Source of the DNA: Eubacterium ventriosum
GTDB taxonomy: Bacteria; Bacillota; Clostridia; Lachnospirales; Lachnospiraceae
DNA: 64,000 nucleotides
Direction: 5' to 3'
Assembly (NCBI RefSeq): GCF_025150745.1
Contig: NZ_CP102282.1
Coordinates: 1,871,501 to 1,935,500, forward strand
Made by a program: the position numbers and the translations under genes. Below are positions 18,437-26,910 of this stretch, piece after piece (positions within the stretch are counted from its first letter, which is position 1; each line of letters begins with the position of its first letter). The notes beneath the pieces are model-generated. The model had not been told where the DNA came from, did not search any database, and saw nothing but the letters and a program-made list of their open reading frames with translations.

Positions 18437-20089
18437 ATGGGACGAAAATCAAAAAACAGTTTTGTAATTCAGGGAAGTATACTGGCTTTTGCAGGAATAT
18501 TAGTAAGAATTATAGGCTTAATTTATAGAATACCGTTAACAAGAATTTTAGGAGATGAAGGTAACGGATATTATTCTACAGCATATGACATTTACAATGT
18601 TTTAATTTTGCTGTCATCTCAGAGTATGCCTTTGGCAGTATCAAAAATAGTATCAGAAAAGTTAGAGCGAAGACAGTATAAGAACGCTTATAAAATTTTT
18701 AAGGGGGCATTGTTTTACGGTGCAGTTTTAGGTGTTTCATTTGGTCTGTTTGCTTTCCTTGGAGCCGACTGGCTTGCAACTTCAGTTTATAAGAGCCAGC
18801 CTGCAGCAGTTGCACTTAAAGTTTTGGCACCTACACTTACTGTTGCCTGCATTCTTGGTGTAATGCGTGGATATTTCCAGGGAATGGGAAATATGATTCC
18901 AACAGCAATATCACAGGTTTTTGAGCAGATTGTCAATGCGGTTGTCAGCGTAATTGCAGCATATGAACTTACGGTTTACGGTATATCAATTAGCAAAATG
19001 TCAAAACTTGGTGAGTCGGCAGGTCCTGCATATGGAGCAGCAGGTGGTACATTAGGTACTTTAACAGGTGCCATTGCGGCATTAATAGTTGTAGTTATTG
19101 TATTTTGGAACTCATATGGAAATATAAAGAAACCTGTAAGAAAAGACAAAACAAAGGTAGAGGACAGTTACGCAACAATAACAAAAGTTATTATATTTAC
19201 AATTACACCTGTATTAATAAGCAGTACAATTTATAACATCAGCAATCTTCTTGACAATCCTATATACGGAAATATTGTCACGGGAATTTTTGATGTTTCA
19301 TCAAAAACAAGAGCTGAATTATGGGGTGTATACAGTGCTAAATATAGGGTGCTTACAACAATGCCTATAGCAATTGCTTCATCATTATCTACAGCAATTG
19401 TTCCTGCAATGGTAAGATCCTATATAGCAAAAGACAAACAGGGAATGGAGAACAAAGTTTCACTGGCATTAAAGTTTTCAATGCTTATAGCTTTCCCTTG
19501 TGGTATGGGATTATCAGTTTTAGGTGGACCGATTAACCAGTTATTATTTGGAGATGGAAGCAAGAGAACGGCAACAATTATGATTTTTAGTTTACTTACA
19601 GTAGTTGTTTTCTCACTTTCAACTATAAGTAATGCTATTTTACAGGGAATAGACAAGCTTAACATACCAATTAAAAATTCAGCAATATCACTTGTGCTTC
19701 ATTTGATAATATTGCCTGTTTTATTAATTGTGTTTAGATTGGATATTTACGCAGTTGTTATTGGGGATATTACTTTTGGTCTTACAGTTTCAATATTAAA
19801 TGCTTTTTCAATTAAGAAACATATGGGTTACAGCCATGATTTAAGGGAAACATTCCTGAGACCTTTTATTTGTTCAGCAGCAATGGGGATTATGTGTTAT
19901 CTTGCATATTGGTTAACTTCAAAAATTATACCAATTAATGCATTATGTACATTATTTGCCATTATGGTAGCTGTTATTGTGTATGCTGTTGTTCTTATTA
20001 TTTCGGGAACAGTTACAGAAAATGAACTTATGAGTGTTCCAAAGGGAACAATGTTAATCAGACTTTTGAAAAAAGTTCGTTTATTATAG
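18437..20089 (+). CDS. SpoVB/MurJ-type polysaccharide (lipid II) flippase, MATE-like
   Basis: A 550-aa integral membrane protein with about 14 hydrophobic segments, in the MVF/oligosaccharide flippase superfamily. The start (SFVIQGSILAFAGILVRIIGLIYRIPLTRILGDEGNGYY) is the SpoVB/YtgP pattern, and RGYFQGMGNMIPTAISQ is also typical. Members move lipid-linked peptidoglycan precursors; SpoVB acts in spore cortex synthesis and YtgP is the Bacillus MurJ. Which role applies here cannot be told from one copy. It is close behind cdd and ahead of a small membrane-anchored protein. Confidence 0.88.
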   Translation: MGRKSKNSFVIQGSILAFAGILVRIIGLIYRIPLTRILGDEGNGYYSTAYDIYNVLILLSSQSMPLAVSKIVSEKLERRQYKNAYKIFKGALFYGAVLGVSFGLFAFLGADWLATSVYKSQPAAVALKVLAPTLTVACILGVMRGYFQGMGNMIPTAISQVFEQIVNAVVSVIAAYELTVYGISISKMSKLGESAGPAYGAAGGTLGTLTGAIAALIVVVIVFWNSYGNIKKPVRKDKTKVEDSYATITKVIIFTITPVLISSTIYNISNLLDNPIYGNIVTGIFDVSSKTRAELWGVYSAKYRVLTTMPIAIASSLSTAIVPAMVRSYIAKDKQGMENKVSLALKFSMLIAFPCGMGLSVLGGPINQLLFGDGSKRTATIMIFSLLTVVVFSLSTISNAILQGIDKLNIPIKNSAISLVLHLIILPVLLIVFRLDIYAVVIGDITFGLTVSILNAFSIKKHMGYSHDLRETFLRPFICSAAMGIMCYLAYWLTSKIIPINALCTLFAIMVAVIVYAVVLIISGTVTENELMSVPKGTMLIRLLKKVRLL

Positions 20090-20136
20090 TATAAAATTAC
20101 AGAATATGTAAAAAATATATGCAAGGAGTTGAAAAA

Positions 20137-20487
20137 ATGAGTAAACGTGCATATATTTTTTATTTACTGGTATTAATTATAGGTTTTGGAATTGCTTATG
20201 TATCAGGAATTAGATTTGGAACAAACAATAATGTAAATAAATACACCGAAAATAAGTCTATTAATACTAATTCATTAACAGATGAAAATTCTGAAGTAGA
20301 AGGTTATTGGATTATAGCTGTAGACAATAAATTAAATGTTTACAAAAAAGACAAGAAAACAATCATGGCTGAAACAGATATAGATATTTCAGACTTTTCC
20401 TTAAAGGAAAAAAACATGTTACAAAACGGAGTTTATTACGAAAACGCAGAGGAGTTGTTTAAGTATCTTGAGTCAAATACCAGCTGA
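20137..20487 (+). CDS. Hypothetical membrane-anchored protein with BofC-like C-terminal pattern
   Basis: A 116-aa protein from the ATG at 20137 (AAGGAG at 20123-20128); an in-frame ATG at 20119 precedes that site. One membrane segment (about 5-25) is followed by an Asn/Ser-rich spacer and a compact domain from EGYWIIAVDNKLNVYK to LLQNGVYYENAEELFKYLES-like text. The layout of a short strand pair followed by a G-V/I...EEL tail resembles the BofC C-terminal domain. That is pattern inference, not a firm assignment. It follows the flippase by 47 bases. Confidence 0.6.
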   Translation: MSKRAYIFYLLVLIIGFGIAYVSGIRFGTNNNVNKYTENKSINTNSLTDENSEVEGYWIIAVDNKLNVYKKDKKTIMAETDIDISDFSLKEKNMLQNGVYYENAEELFKYLESNTS

Positions 20488-20558
20488 TACTACAATGCCT
20501 AACATATAAAGCTTGAAAATGAATATATAAAGATAACAATAAAAAATAAGGATGAAAT

Positions 20559-21776
20559 ATGGATGTAATAATAATAGGTGCCGGTGCTTCCGGACTTATG
20601 GCTGCGATTACTGCTGCAAATCAGGGAGCAAAGGTTACTGTAATAGAACATGAAAATAAGCCGGGCAAGAAGATTCTTGTTACAGGTAATGGAAAATGTA
20701 ATATTACAAATACAAAAATGAATGAAGAGTGCTTTTATGGCAACAAAAATTTTATAAAAAATGTATTAGACAACTTTGGATATAAAGACACCATTGAATT
20801 TTTTATGTCATTGGGAATGAGAACTAAGGATAAGAACGGATATATTTATCCTGCAGGAGAACAGGCAGCAACAGTTCTTGAAATTTTAAGAATTACCGCT
20901 GAAAATCTTGGGGTGAAAATTAAAACAAATAATAATGTTAATTCTGTAAAATATAGGGATAGAAAGTTTTTGGTAGATATAGGAATTGAATTACAGTGTG
21001 ATAAGCTTATTGTTGCCACTGGAGGAATGGCTGCTCCAAAAACAGGATCCACAGGATTAGGATATCCTTTGGCTGAACAGTTTGGTCATACAATTGTTGA
21101 AACAAAGCCTGCACTTACAGCTTTAATTACTGAAAAAGACTTACTTAATAAGGCGGCAGGTGTAAGAACAACAGCCAATATATGGTTTGAAAATAGTGCC
21201 AGGAAAAAAGACGAAAATTCTAATGAGGCTAATAAATATTCTGAAACAGGGGAATTACAGATTACAGATTATGGCATATCCGGAATACCTGTTTTTAACA
21301 TAAGCAGAATGGCCACTAAGGGAACATTAATACATATTGATTTTATTCCTGATTATTCAATAAATGACATTGTTGAATATTGGGCAAAAACATCTGATTA
21401 CAATCCTAAAATTCAGTTAGGCACAGTAATGGATGGAATGTTAAATACAAAGATTACAGCAGTTATGCTTGAAAAAGCATGTATAAAATATAATTGTTTG
21501 CTTGGAGAGTTACATTTAGATGAAACCCTTAATTTGCTTAAATTGTTAAAGGATTATCAGATTGTTGTAAATAAGCCAAGAGATTTTAATTTTGCTCAGG
21601 TTACGGCTGGCGGAGTAAGCACGGAAGAGGTTAATAGTCTGACTATGGAATCAAAAAAACAGCCGGGATTATATTTTGCAGGAGAAATACTTGATGTAGA
21701 TGGCATATGCGGAGGCTATAATTTACAGTTTGCCTGGGCAACAGGAGCTACTGCCGGAAGGAATTGTGTAGAATGA
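20559..21776 (+). CDS. NAD(P)/FAD-dependent oxidoreductase, HI0933/YhiN family
   Basis: A 405-aa flavoprotein. The N-terminal FAD dinucleotide fold is DVIIIGAGASGLMAAITAA, and PGKKILVTGNGKCNITN is the family signature. It ends with an FAD-binding tail GLYFAGEILDVDGICGGYNLQFAWATG. Substrate and physiological role are not established for the family. Its TGA overlaps the next start by four bases (ATGA), so the two flavoproteins are translationally coupled. Confidence 0.9.
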   Translation: MDVIIIGAGASGLMAAITAANQGAKVTVIEHENKPGKKILVTGNGKCNITNTKMNEECFYGNKNFIKNVLDNFGYKDTIEFFMSLGMRTKDKNGYIYPAGEQAATVLEILRITAENLGVKIKTNNNVNSVKYRDRKFLVDIGIELQCDKLIVATGGMAAPKTGSTGLGYPLAEQFGHTIVETKPALTALITEKDLLNKAAGVRTTANIWFENSARKKDENSNEANKYSETGELQITDYGISGIPVFNISRMATKGTLIHIDFIPDYSINDIVEYWAKTSDYNPKIQLGTVMDGMLNTKITAVMLEKACIKYNCLLGELHLDETLNLLKLLKDYQIVVNKPRDFNFAQVTAGGVSTEEVNSLTMESKKQPGLYFAGEILDVDGICGGYNLQFAWATGATAGRNCVE

Positions 21777-23365
21777 AATTTATAAAAGTATCAAATATTA
21801 AAATTAACGTGGACGAAAGCGTGGATAAAGCTTTTGAAAAAGCAATTAAGGAAGCAGGAATCAATAACAAAGACATTATTGAGCAAAAAATAGTTAAATA
21901 TTCAATTGATGCAAGACATAAAGATAGTATTAAAAAGTTATATACAATAGGTTTTAAAATAAAAAAATATAACAAGAATAGGAAAAATGTTGTTGTCCTT
22001 GACAGGGAACCTGAATATGAATTTGTGCCAACAGGAACAGAAAAACTAAAAAACAGACCTGTTATTGTAGGCTTTGGCCCTGCAGGAATGTTTTGCGGAT
22101 ATATGCTTGCAATGTATGGTTACAAGCCAATTATTGTTGAAAGAGGAAGTAAGGTTGACCAAAGACTTAAGAAAATAGAAGAATTCTGGTCTACAGGAAA
22201 ACTTGATGAAAATTCAAATGTTCAGTTTGGAGAAGGCGGTGCAGGAACCTTTTCAGATGGCAAATTAAATACGGGAATAAAGGATAAAGAAAATAGAATA
22301 AATTTAGTTTTGAAAACTTTTGTGGAAAATGGAGCAAAAGAAAACATTCTCTATGATGCAAAACCACACGTAGGCACGGACATACTTTCAGTTGTTGTAA
22401 AAAATATGCGTAAATATATTGAAAGTAAAGGCGGGACATTTTTTTTTGACACTGAAATGACTGATTTTACAACAGAAAATAATGTTCTAAAGGCTGTTAA
22501 ACTTAGCAATGGGGAAGAAATAGAAACAAATATTTGTGTACTTGCCATAGGGCATAGTGCAAGAGATACCTTTGAAATGATTTTCAATAAAGGCATAAAT
22601 ATGGAACAGAAACCTTTTGCCATAGGTGTAAGAGTTGAACATCCTCAGGAAAAGATAAACAAAAGTCAGTACGGCTTTAATGATAACCGTTTAGGAGCTG
22701 CAAGCTACAAACTTACATATAAAACGGACAACGGACGTGGAGTTTACTCTTTCTGTATGTGCCCCGGAGGATTTGTTGTAAATGCAGCTTCTGAAAAGGA
22801 AACATGCGTAGTTAACGGAATGAGTTATAGTAAGCGTGACAGCAGAAATGCCAACAGTGCCATTGTAACAACTGTAACACCACAGGATTATCCATCAAAA
22901 CATCCTTTGGCAGGAGTGGAATTTCAAAGAAAATTAGAGAGAAAAGCTTTTGCTGAAGGAAATGGAAATATTCCAATTCAAAGACTGGAAGATTTTAGAA
23001 ATAATAAAAAAACAGAGGCACTTGGAAAAATCACCCCTGAAATAAAAGGAAAATATTCTTTTGGTAATTTAAATAATGTATTGCCTGAATATGTTTGTAA
23101 ATCCATAAGTGATGCAATGGAATATTTTGAAAGAAAGATAGAGGGCTTTAATGACAATGACACAATAATGTCAGCAGTTGAAAGCAGAACATCATCCCCT
23201 GTAAGAATAATAAGAGATGAAAATTACCAGTCAAATGTTAGGGGACTTATTCCTGCAGGCGAGGGTGCAGGATATGCGGGAGGAATAACATCTGCTGCAA
23301 TAGATGGGATAAAAATATTTGAATTTATTGGCAAAAATTTTCACAAACCGGAAGATTTTTGTTAG
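21773..23365 (+). CDS. Uncharacterised FAD-dependent dehydrogenase (COG2509-type)
   Basis: A 530-aa protein from the ATG at 21773, inside the previous stop. Residues 1-75 form a small basic N-terminal domain, then RPVIVGFGPAGMFCGYMLA gives the FAD fold, followed by SNVQFGEGGAGTFSDGKLNTG and a C-terminal GLIPAGEGAGYAGGITSAAIDG. All are characteristic of a conserved family of soluble flavoproteins without an assigned reaction. An upstream in-frame ATG at 21764 is possible but would sit further inside the preceding gene. Confidence 0.88.
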   Translation: MKFIKVSNIKINVDESVDKAFEKAIKEAGINNKDIIEQKIVKYSIDARHKDSIKKLYTIGFKIKKYNKNRKNVVVLDREPEYEFVPTGTEKLKNRPVIVGFGPAGMFCGYMLAMYGYKPIIVERGSKVDQRLKKIEEFWSTGKLDENSNVQFGEGGAGTFSDGKLNTGIKDKENRINLVLKTFVENGAKENILYDAKPHVGTDILSVVVKNMRKYIESKGGTFFFDTEMTDFTTENNVLKAVKLSNGEEIETNICVLAIGHSARDTFEMIFNKGINMEQKPFAIGVRVEHPQEKINKSQYGFNDNRLGAASYKLTYKTDNGRGVYSFCMCPGGFVVNAASEKETCVVNGMSYSKRDSRNANSAIVTTVTPQDYPSKHPLAGVEFQRKLERKAFAEGNGNIPIQRLEDFRNNKKTEALGKITPEIKGKYSFGNLNNVLPEYVCKSISDAMEYFERKIEGFNDNDTIMSAVESRTSSPVRIIRDENYQSNVRGLIPAGEGAGYAGGITSAAIDGIKIFEFIGKNFHKPEDFC

Positions 23366-23374
23366 GGCATAATA

Positions 23375-23403
23375 ATGACTTTTTCGTGAAAATGTAGTAT
23401 TAT
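23375..23403 (+). promoter_or_regulatory. Candidate sigma-A promoter
   Basis: ATGACT (23375-23380), 17 bases, TATTAT (23398-23403), in the gap after the flavoprotein pair. It would drive the unidentified gene at 23480 and the following DUF896/cyclo-ligase genes. Confidence 0.45.
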
Positions 23404-23479
23404 ATAAAGATGTATTTTTCTTGTGTAAGGCAAGATATAAATGGAACGCATTAGAGAGAACTTAATTAAGGAGAGTTTA

Positions 23480-24664
23480 ATGAATATACGTTTTTTGGCA
23501 CAGTCTGAATATTTTAATGGAATCCACATAAAGGATGACATTATTTTAGAAAAAGAATATGAACAGGGACGTTTTACAAATCTTCCAAGAGTCAGATATT
23601 ATCTGTATTATCTGGAAGAGAACGTAAGAAAGGAGGTTATGCCTCATTCTGAAAAGGTTGATGTATTTGAACTTACTGATTGTCAATATGAACCTGAATA
23701 TCTTTATTTTACAGAAATAGATGATATGTTAGATGGCAGACAGACTTTCAATATTATTAAATACAATATTACGGATCATACTCATACAAAGATTATTTCA
23801 CTTAAAGACAATATGGAACTGTATCCTGACCAGAAGCAGATTAAGATTTTTATTTTGGATGACTCTAATTTGATTATTCAGAGAGCAACATTAAAAGAAT
23901 TTGAATCAGGATATAAGGAATTTTTCAATTATTCTCATCTGCTTTTTAATTTTGTAAAGAACAAGCAGATTCCAATTAGCGATGAAAATATTGCTCATAA
24001 CGGTATTGATTATATGTTTCCGTTTAATGAAACAAGCTGTGTAATGAAGACGGGAAATTCTTTATTTAAACATAACAGACATGATAGAATTTCAAAGGAT
24101 GAGGCACCTGTTGAGTCACTTTATGTTATAAATATTCAGCAGTTTATAAGTGACTTACAGCTTGAACAACCGAACCTTGTTTTAAGTGCAATTGACCAGT
24201 CTTTTTATGATGCAACACTTATTCGTTCAAAAAAGATTGACAAATACTTAATATATTCAAAATATAATTATGATAAAAATGACGAAACAGTTATTTTTTA
24301 CAATATTGAAACAAAGGAAAATTTTACTTGCATAAATAAGACAACTAAGGACCATTCCTTGCTGAAAAATGCGACGGTAATAGAGGGCATCCCATATATG
24401 ATTACTGAAAATTCATCAGGAACCCAGTTCTTTAATCTTATTTCAAATGAAATTGATACAACTTATACGGATGAATATAAGATTCGATACATTAACGATA
24501 CAACAATTGTATCCACATTTATAGAAAAAAGTTTGTTTGGCAAGGAGAAAGAGTATGTAACAATACATAAGTATCCGTCAAAGAGAGTTATTGTTCAGGA
24601 GAAGGGGCAATATATCGGAGCAATTTCTTCGAACAACCAGACAACGTATATTTTCTTAAAATAA
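23480..24664 (+). CDS. Hypothetical protein, possible beta-propeller-like
   Basis: Not recognised. 394 aa from the ATG at 23480, which follows AAGGAG (23468-23473); an in-frame ATG at 23441 lacks such a site. There is no signal peptide or membrane segment, so it should be cytosolic. The sequence is rich in short strand-like pieces with recurring pattern: a Tyr-rich strand, an acidic turn, then an I-x-Y-N-I strand (for example TFNIIKYNITDHTHTKIISL and TVIFYNIETKENFTCI). This suggests repeated four-strand blades. No catalytic motif is evident. The neighbours are flavoproteins and a DUF896 gene. Confidence 0.6.
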   Translation: MNIRFLAQSEYFNGIHIKDDIILEKEYEQGRFTNLPRVRYYLYYLEENVRKEVMPHSEKVDVFELTDCQYEPEYLYFTEIDDMLDGRQTFNIIKYNITDHTHTKIISLKDNMELYPDQKQIKIFILDDSNLIIQRATLKEFESGYKEFFNYSHLLFNFVKNKQIPISDENIAHNGIDYMFPFNETSCVMKTGNSLFKHNRHDRISKDEAPVESLYVINIQQFISDLQLEQPNLVLSAIDQSFYDATLIRSKKIDKYLIYSKYNYDKNDETVIFYNIETKENFTCINKTTKDHSLLKNATVIEGIPYMITENSSGTQFFNLISNEIDTTYTDEYKIRYINDTTIVSTFIEKSLFGKEKEYVTIHKYPSKRVIVQEKGQYIGAISSNNQTTYIFLK

Positions 24665-24686
24665 ATATAATGAAATGGAGAAAGCA

Positions 24687-24914
24687 ATGGATAAGTTAAA
24701 GATAGCAAGAATAAATGAATTATACAAAAAATCTAAAACAGAAGGTTTAACAGAGACAGAAAAGGAAGAGCAGAAACAGCTTCGTAATGAATATAGAATG
24801 GCCGTTATTAATAATCTTCACTCATCACTTAATAATGTAAGTATTGAAAATGAAGATGGAACAATAACAGAATTAAAAACAAAAGTAATAACAAAAGAGA
24901 TTAGAAATAATTAA
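24687..24914 (+). CDS. DUF896 (UPF0291/YnzC) family protein
   Basis: A 75-aa basic helical protein. The KIARINELYKKSKTEGLTETEKEEQKQLRNEYR segment, with its tail of SLNNVSIENEDGT, is the DUF896 pattern. In Bacillus the relative ynzC lies in the SOS operon yneA-yneB-ynzC; here the yneA-like gene is 27 kb away. The start at 24687 uses GGAG at 24679-24682 or nearby; an ATG at 24675 overlaps that site. Role unknown. Confidence 0.85.
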   Translation: MDKLKIARINELYKKSKTEGLTETEKEEQKQLRNEYRMAVINNLHSSLNNVSIENEDGTITELKTKVITKEIRNN

Positions 24915-24926
24915 AAGGACACTAAA

Positions 24927-25454
24927 ATGACAGATAAAAAGCAGCTTAGGAAAGAGCTTATTGCAAAAAGAAAAAAAATGACTGATGAAGAATTTTCAAA
25001 GAAAAGTCTTCGTATATGTAACAGACTTTTAAATAATAGTCAGTATTTAAAAAGCAAAGTAATATATTGTTATTATAGTGTAAATAAAGAGGTTGATTTA
25101 TTGCCTTTTATAAAGCAGGCTTTAGAAGATGGAAAGATTATAGCTTTTCCTAAAGTAAAAGGACAAAATATGGACTTTTTTGAAGTCAAATCTTTAGAAG
25201 AATTAGAACCGGGATATTTTAATATTCCGGAGCCACCAGAAACCACCCCGGCTCCAAAAGGAGACTTGATTATTGTACCGGGAGTGGCTTTTTCTAAGAA
25301 AGGGGAAAGACTTGGATATGGTGGTGGCTTTTATGACCGTTTTTTGGAACATCATAAGGTTTATACTATTGGAGTAGCATATGATTTTCAAATTATGAAC
25401 AGCCTGCCAACAGAAGAACACGACAGGAAACTTAACGAAATAATAACCAATTAA
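24927..25454 (+). CDS. 5-formyltetrahydrofolate cyclo-ligase
   Basis: A 175-aa ATP-dependent enzyme converting 5-formyl-THF to 5,10-methenyl-THF in one-carbon metabolism. An N-terminal KKQLRKELIAKRKKM helix is followed by the nucleotide/folate motif RLGYGGGFYDRFL and an R-K-L tail (EEHDRKLNEIITN). It starts 12 bases after the DUF896 gene behind AAAAGGAC. It is slightly short at the C terminus compared with most members, but the conserved part is complete. Confidence 0.92.
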   Translation: MTDKKQLRKELIAKRKKMTDEEFSKKSLRICNRLLNNSQYLKSKVIYCYYSVNKEVDLLPFIKQALEDGKIIAFPKVKGQNMDFFEVKSLEELEPGYFNIPEPPETTPAPKGDLIIVPGVAFSKKGERLGYGGGFYDRFLEHHKVYTIGVAYDFQIMNSLPTEEHDRKLNEIITN

Positions 25455-25502
25455 AATAATTGTATTAGATATAAAAAGAAAAAATAGAAATAGGAGAGAA
25501 AC

Positions 25503-26909
25503 ATGAGTTTTACCAACGAAACAGACAAGCAGAAATACTATATAGAAAAGTGCAGGGAACTTATTGCAGCCAAGGAACAGAAACTTGGAAGAAAGTTAAC
25601 TGCCTGTGTTGTAACATTCGGATGTCAGATGAATTTTAAGGATTCAGAGAAATTAATGGGAATTTTAAGCCAGATAGGATATCAGGAAACAGATGATGAA
25701 CATGCTGATCTTGTTTTATACAACACATGTACAGTAAGAGAAAATGCCAATCTTAAGATTTATGGCAGATTAGGTTATTTATCTAAAATAAAAGAGAAAA
25801 ATCCTGAAATGATTATTGGTTTATGTGGTTGTATGATGCAGGAACCACAGGTTGTTGAAAAGCTAAATAAAAGTTATAGATTTGTGGATATTATTTTTGG
25901 AACACATAATGTTTTCCAGTTAGCTGAACTTTTATATGACAGATTAATTGGAGGACATAGGATTGAGGATATTTGGGATGGAACAACAGAAATAGTTGAA
26001 GACCTTCCAACAATAAGAAAATATGACTTTAAATCAGGTGTAAATATTATGTATGGATGTAATAACTTCTGCAGTTACTGTATTGTTCCATATGTAAGAG
26101 GAAGGGAAAGAAGCCGTAATCCTGAAGACATTGTTAAAGAAGTTGAAGAACTTGTATCTAACGGTGTTGTTGAAGTAATGCTTTTAGGACAGAATGTTAA
26201 CTCTTATGGTAAAACTTTGGATAATCCTATTTCATTTGCCAAGCTTCTTGAAATGGTTGAACAGGTAGAAGGTCTTGAAAGAATCAGATTTATGACTTCT
26301 CATCCAAAGGATTTGTCAGATGAATTAATAGAAGTTATGGCAAAATCAAAAAAGATTTGTAAACAGATGCATCTTCCTCTTCAGTCAGGAAGCAGCAGAT
26401 TGTTAAAGATAATGAACAGACATTATGATAAGGAACAGTATCTTACTTTAGTTGACAAATTAAGAGCGGCTATTCCTGACATTGGAATTTCAACAGATAT
26501 TATTGTTGGTTTTCCGGGAGAAACAGATGAAGACTTTGAGGAAACTCTTGATGTTGTAAGAAAAGCAAGATACGACTCAGCATTTACATTTATTTATTCA
26601 AAGCGTTCAGGTACACCTGCGGCTACAATGCCTGATCAGGTTCCTGAAGATGTAGTAAAAGAGAGATTTGACAGACTTTTAAATCTTGTAAATGAGATTT
26701 CAAGGGAGAAAACTAAACATTTAGAAGGAACTGTACAATCAGTTCTTGTTGAGGAATTAAATAAGAAGATTCCGGGATATGTAACAGGTAGATTAAGCAA
26801 CAACAGTGTTGTTCATTTTGAAGGTTGTAAGGAACTTATTGGAAAAATAGTAGACGTTAATTTAAAAGAGGCAAAAGGCTTCTATTATATGGGAGAAATG
26901 GTGAAATAA
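25503..26909 (+). CDS. miaB: tRNA-2-methylthio-N6-dimethylallyladenosine synthase MiaB
   Basis: Radical-SAM methylthiotransferase modifying A37 of tRNAs, 468 aa. The N-terminal UPF0004 domain carries three cysteines (TFGCQMNFKDSE, YNTCTVRENA, LCGCMMQEP). The radical-SAM cluster motif is CNNFCSYC in YGCNNFCSYCIVPYVRGRERSR, and a C-terminal TRAM domain ends the protein. miaA, which supplies the isopentenyl group, lies in the same cluster at 31762. mutS starts two bases after its stop. Confidence 0.97.
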   Translation: MSFTNETDKQKYYIEKCRELIAAKEQKLGRKLTACVVTFGCQMNFKDSEKLMGILSQIGYQETDDEHADLVLYNTCTVRENANLKIYGRLGYLSKIKEKNPEMIIGLCGCMMQEPQVVEKLNKSYRFVDIIFGTHNVFQLAELLYDRLIGGHRIEDIWDGTTEIVEDLPTIRKYDFKSGVNIMYGCNNFCSYCIVPYVRGRERSRNPEDIVKEVEELVSNGVVEVMLLGQNVNSYGKTLDNPISFAKLLEMVEQVEGLERIRFMTSHPKDLSDELIEVMAKSKKICKQMHLPLQSGSSRLLKIMNRHYDKEQYLTLVDKLRAAIPDIGISTDIIVGFPGETDEDFEETLDVVRKARYDSAFTFIYSKRSGTPAATMPDQVPEDVVKERFDRLLNLVNEISREKTKHLEGTVQSVLVEELNKKIPGYVTGRLSNNSVVHFEGCKELIGKIVDVNLKEAKGFYYMGEMVK

Positions 26910-26910
26910 A

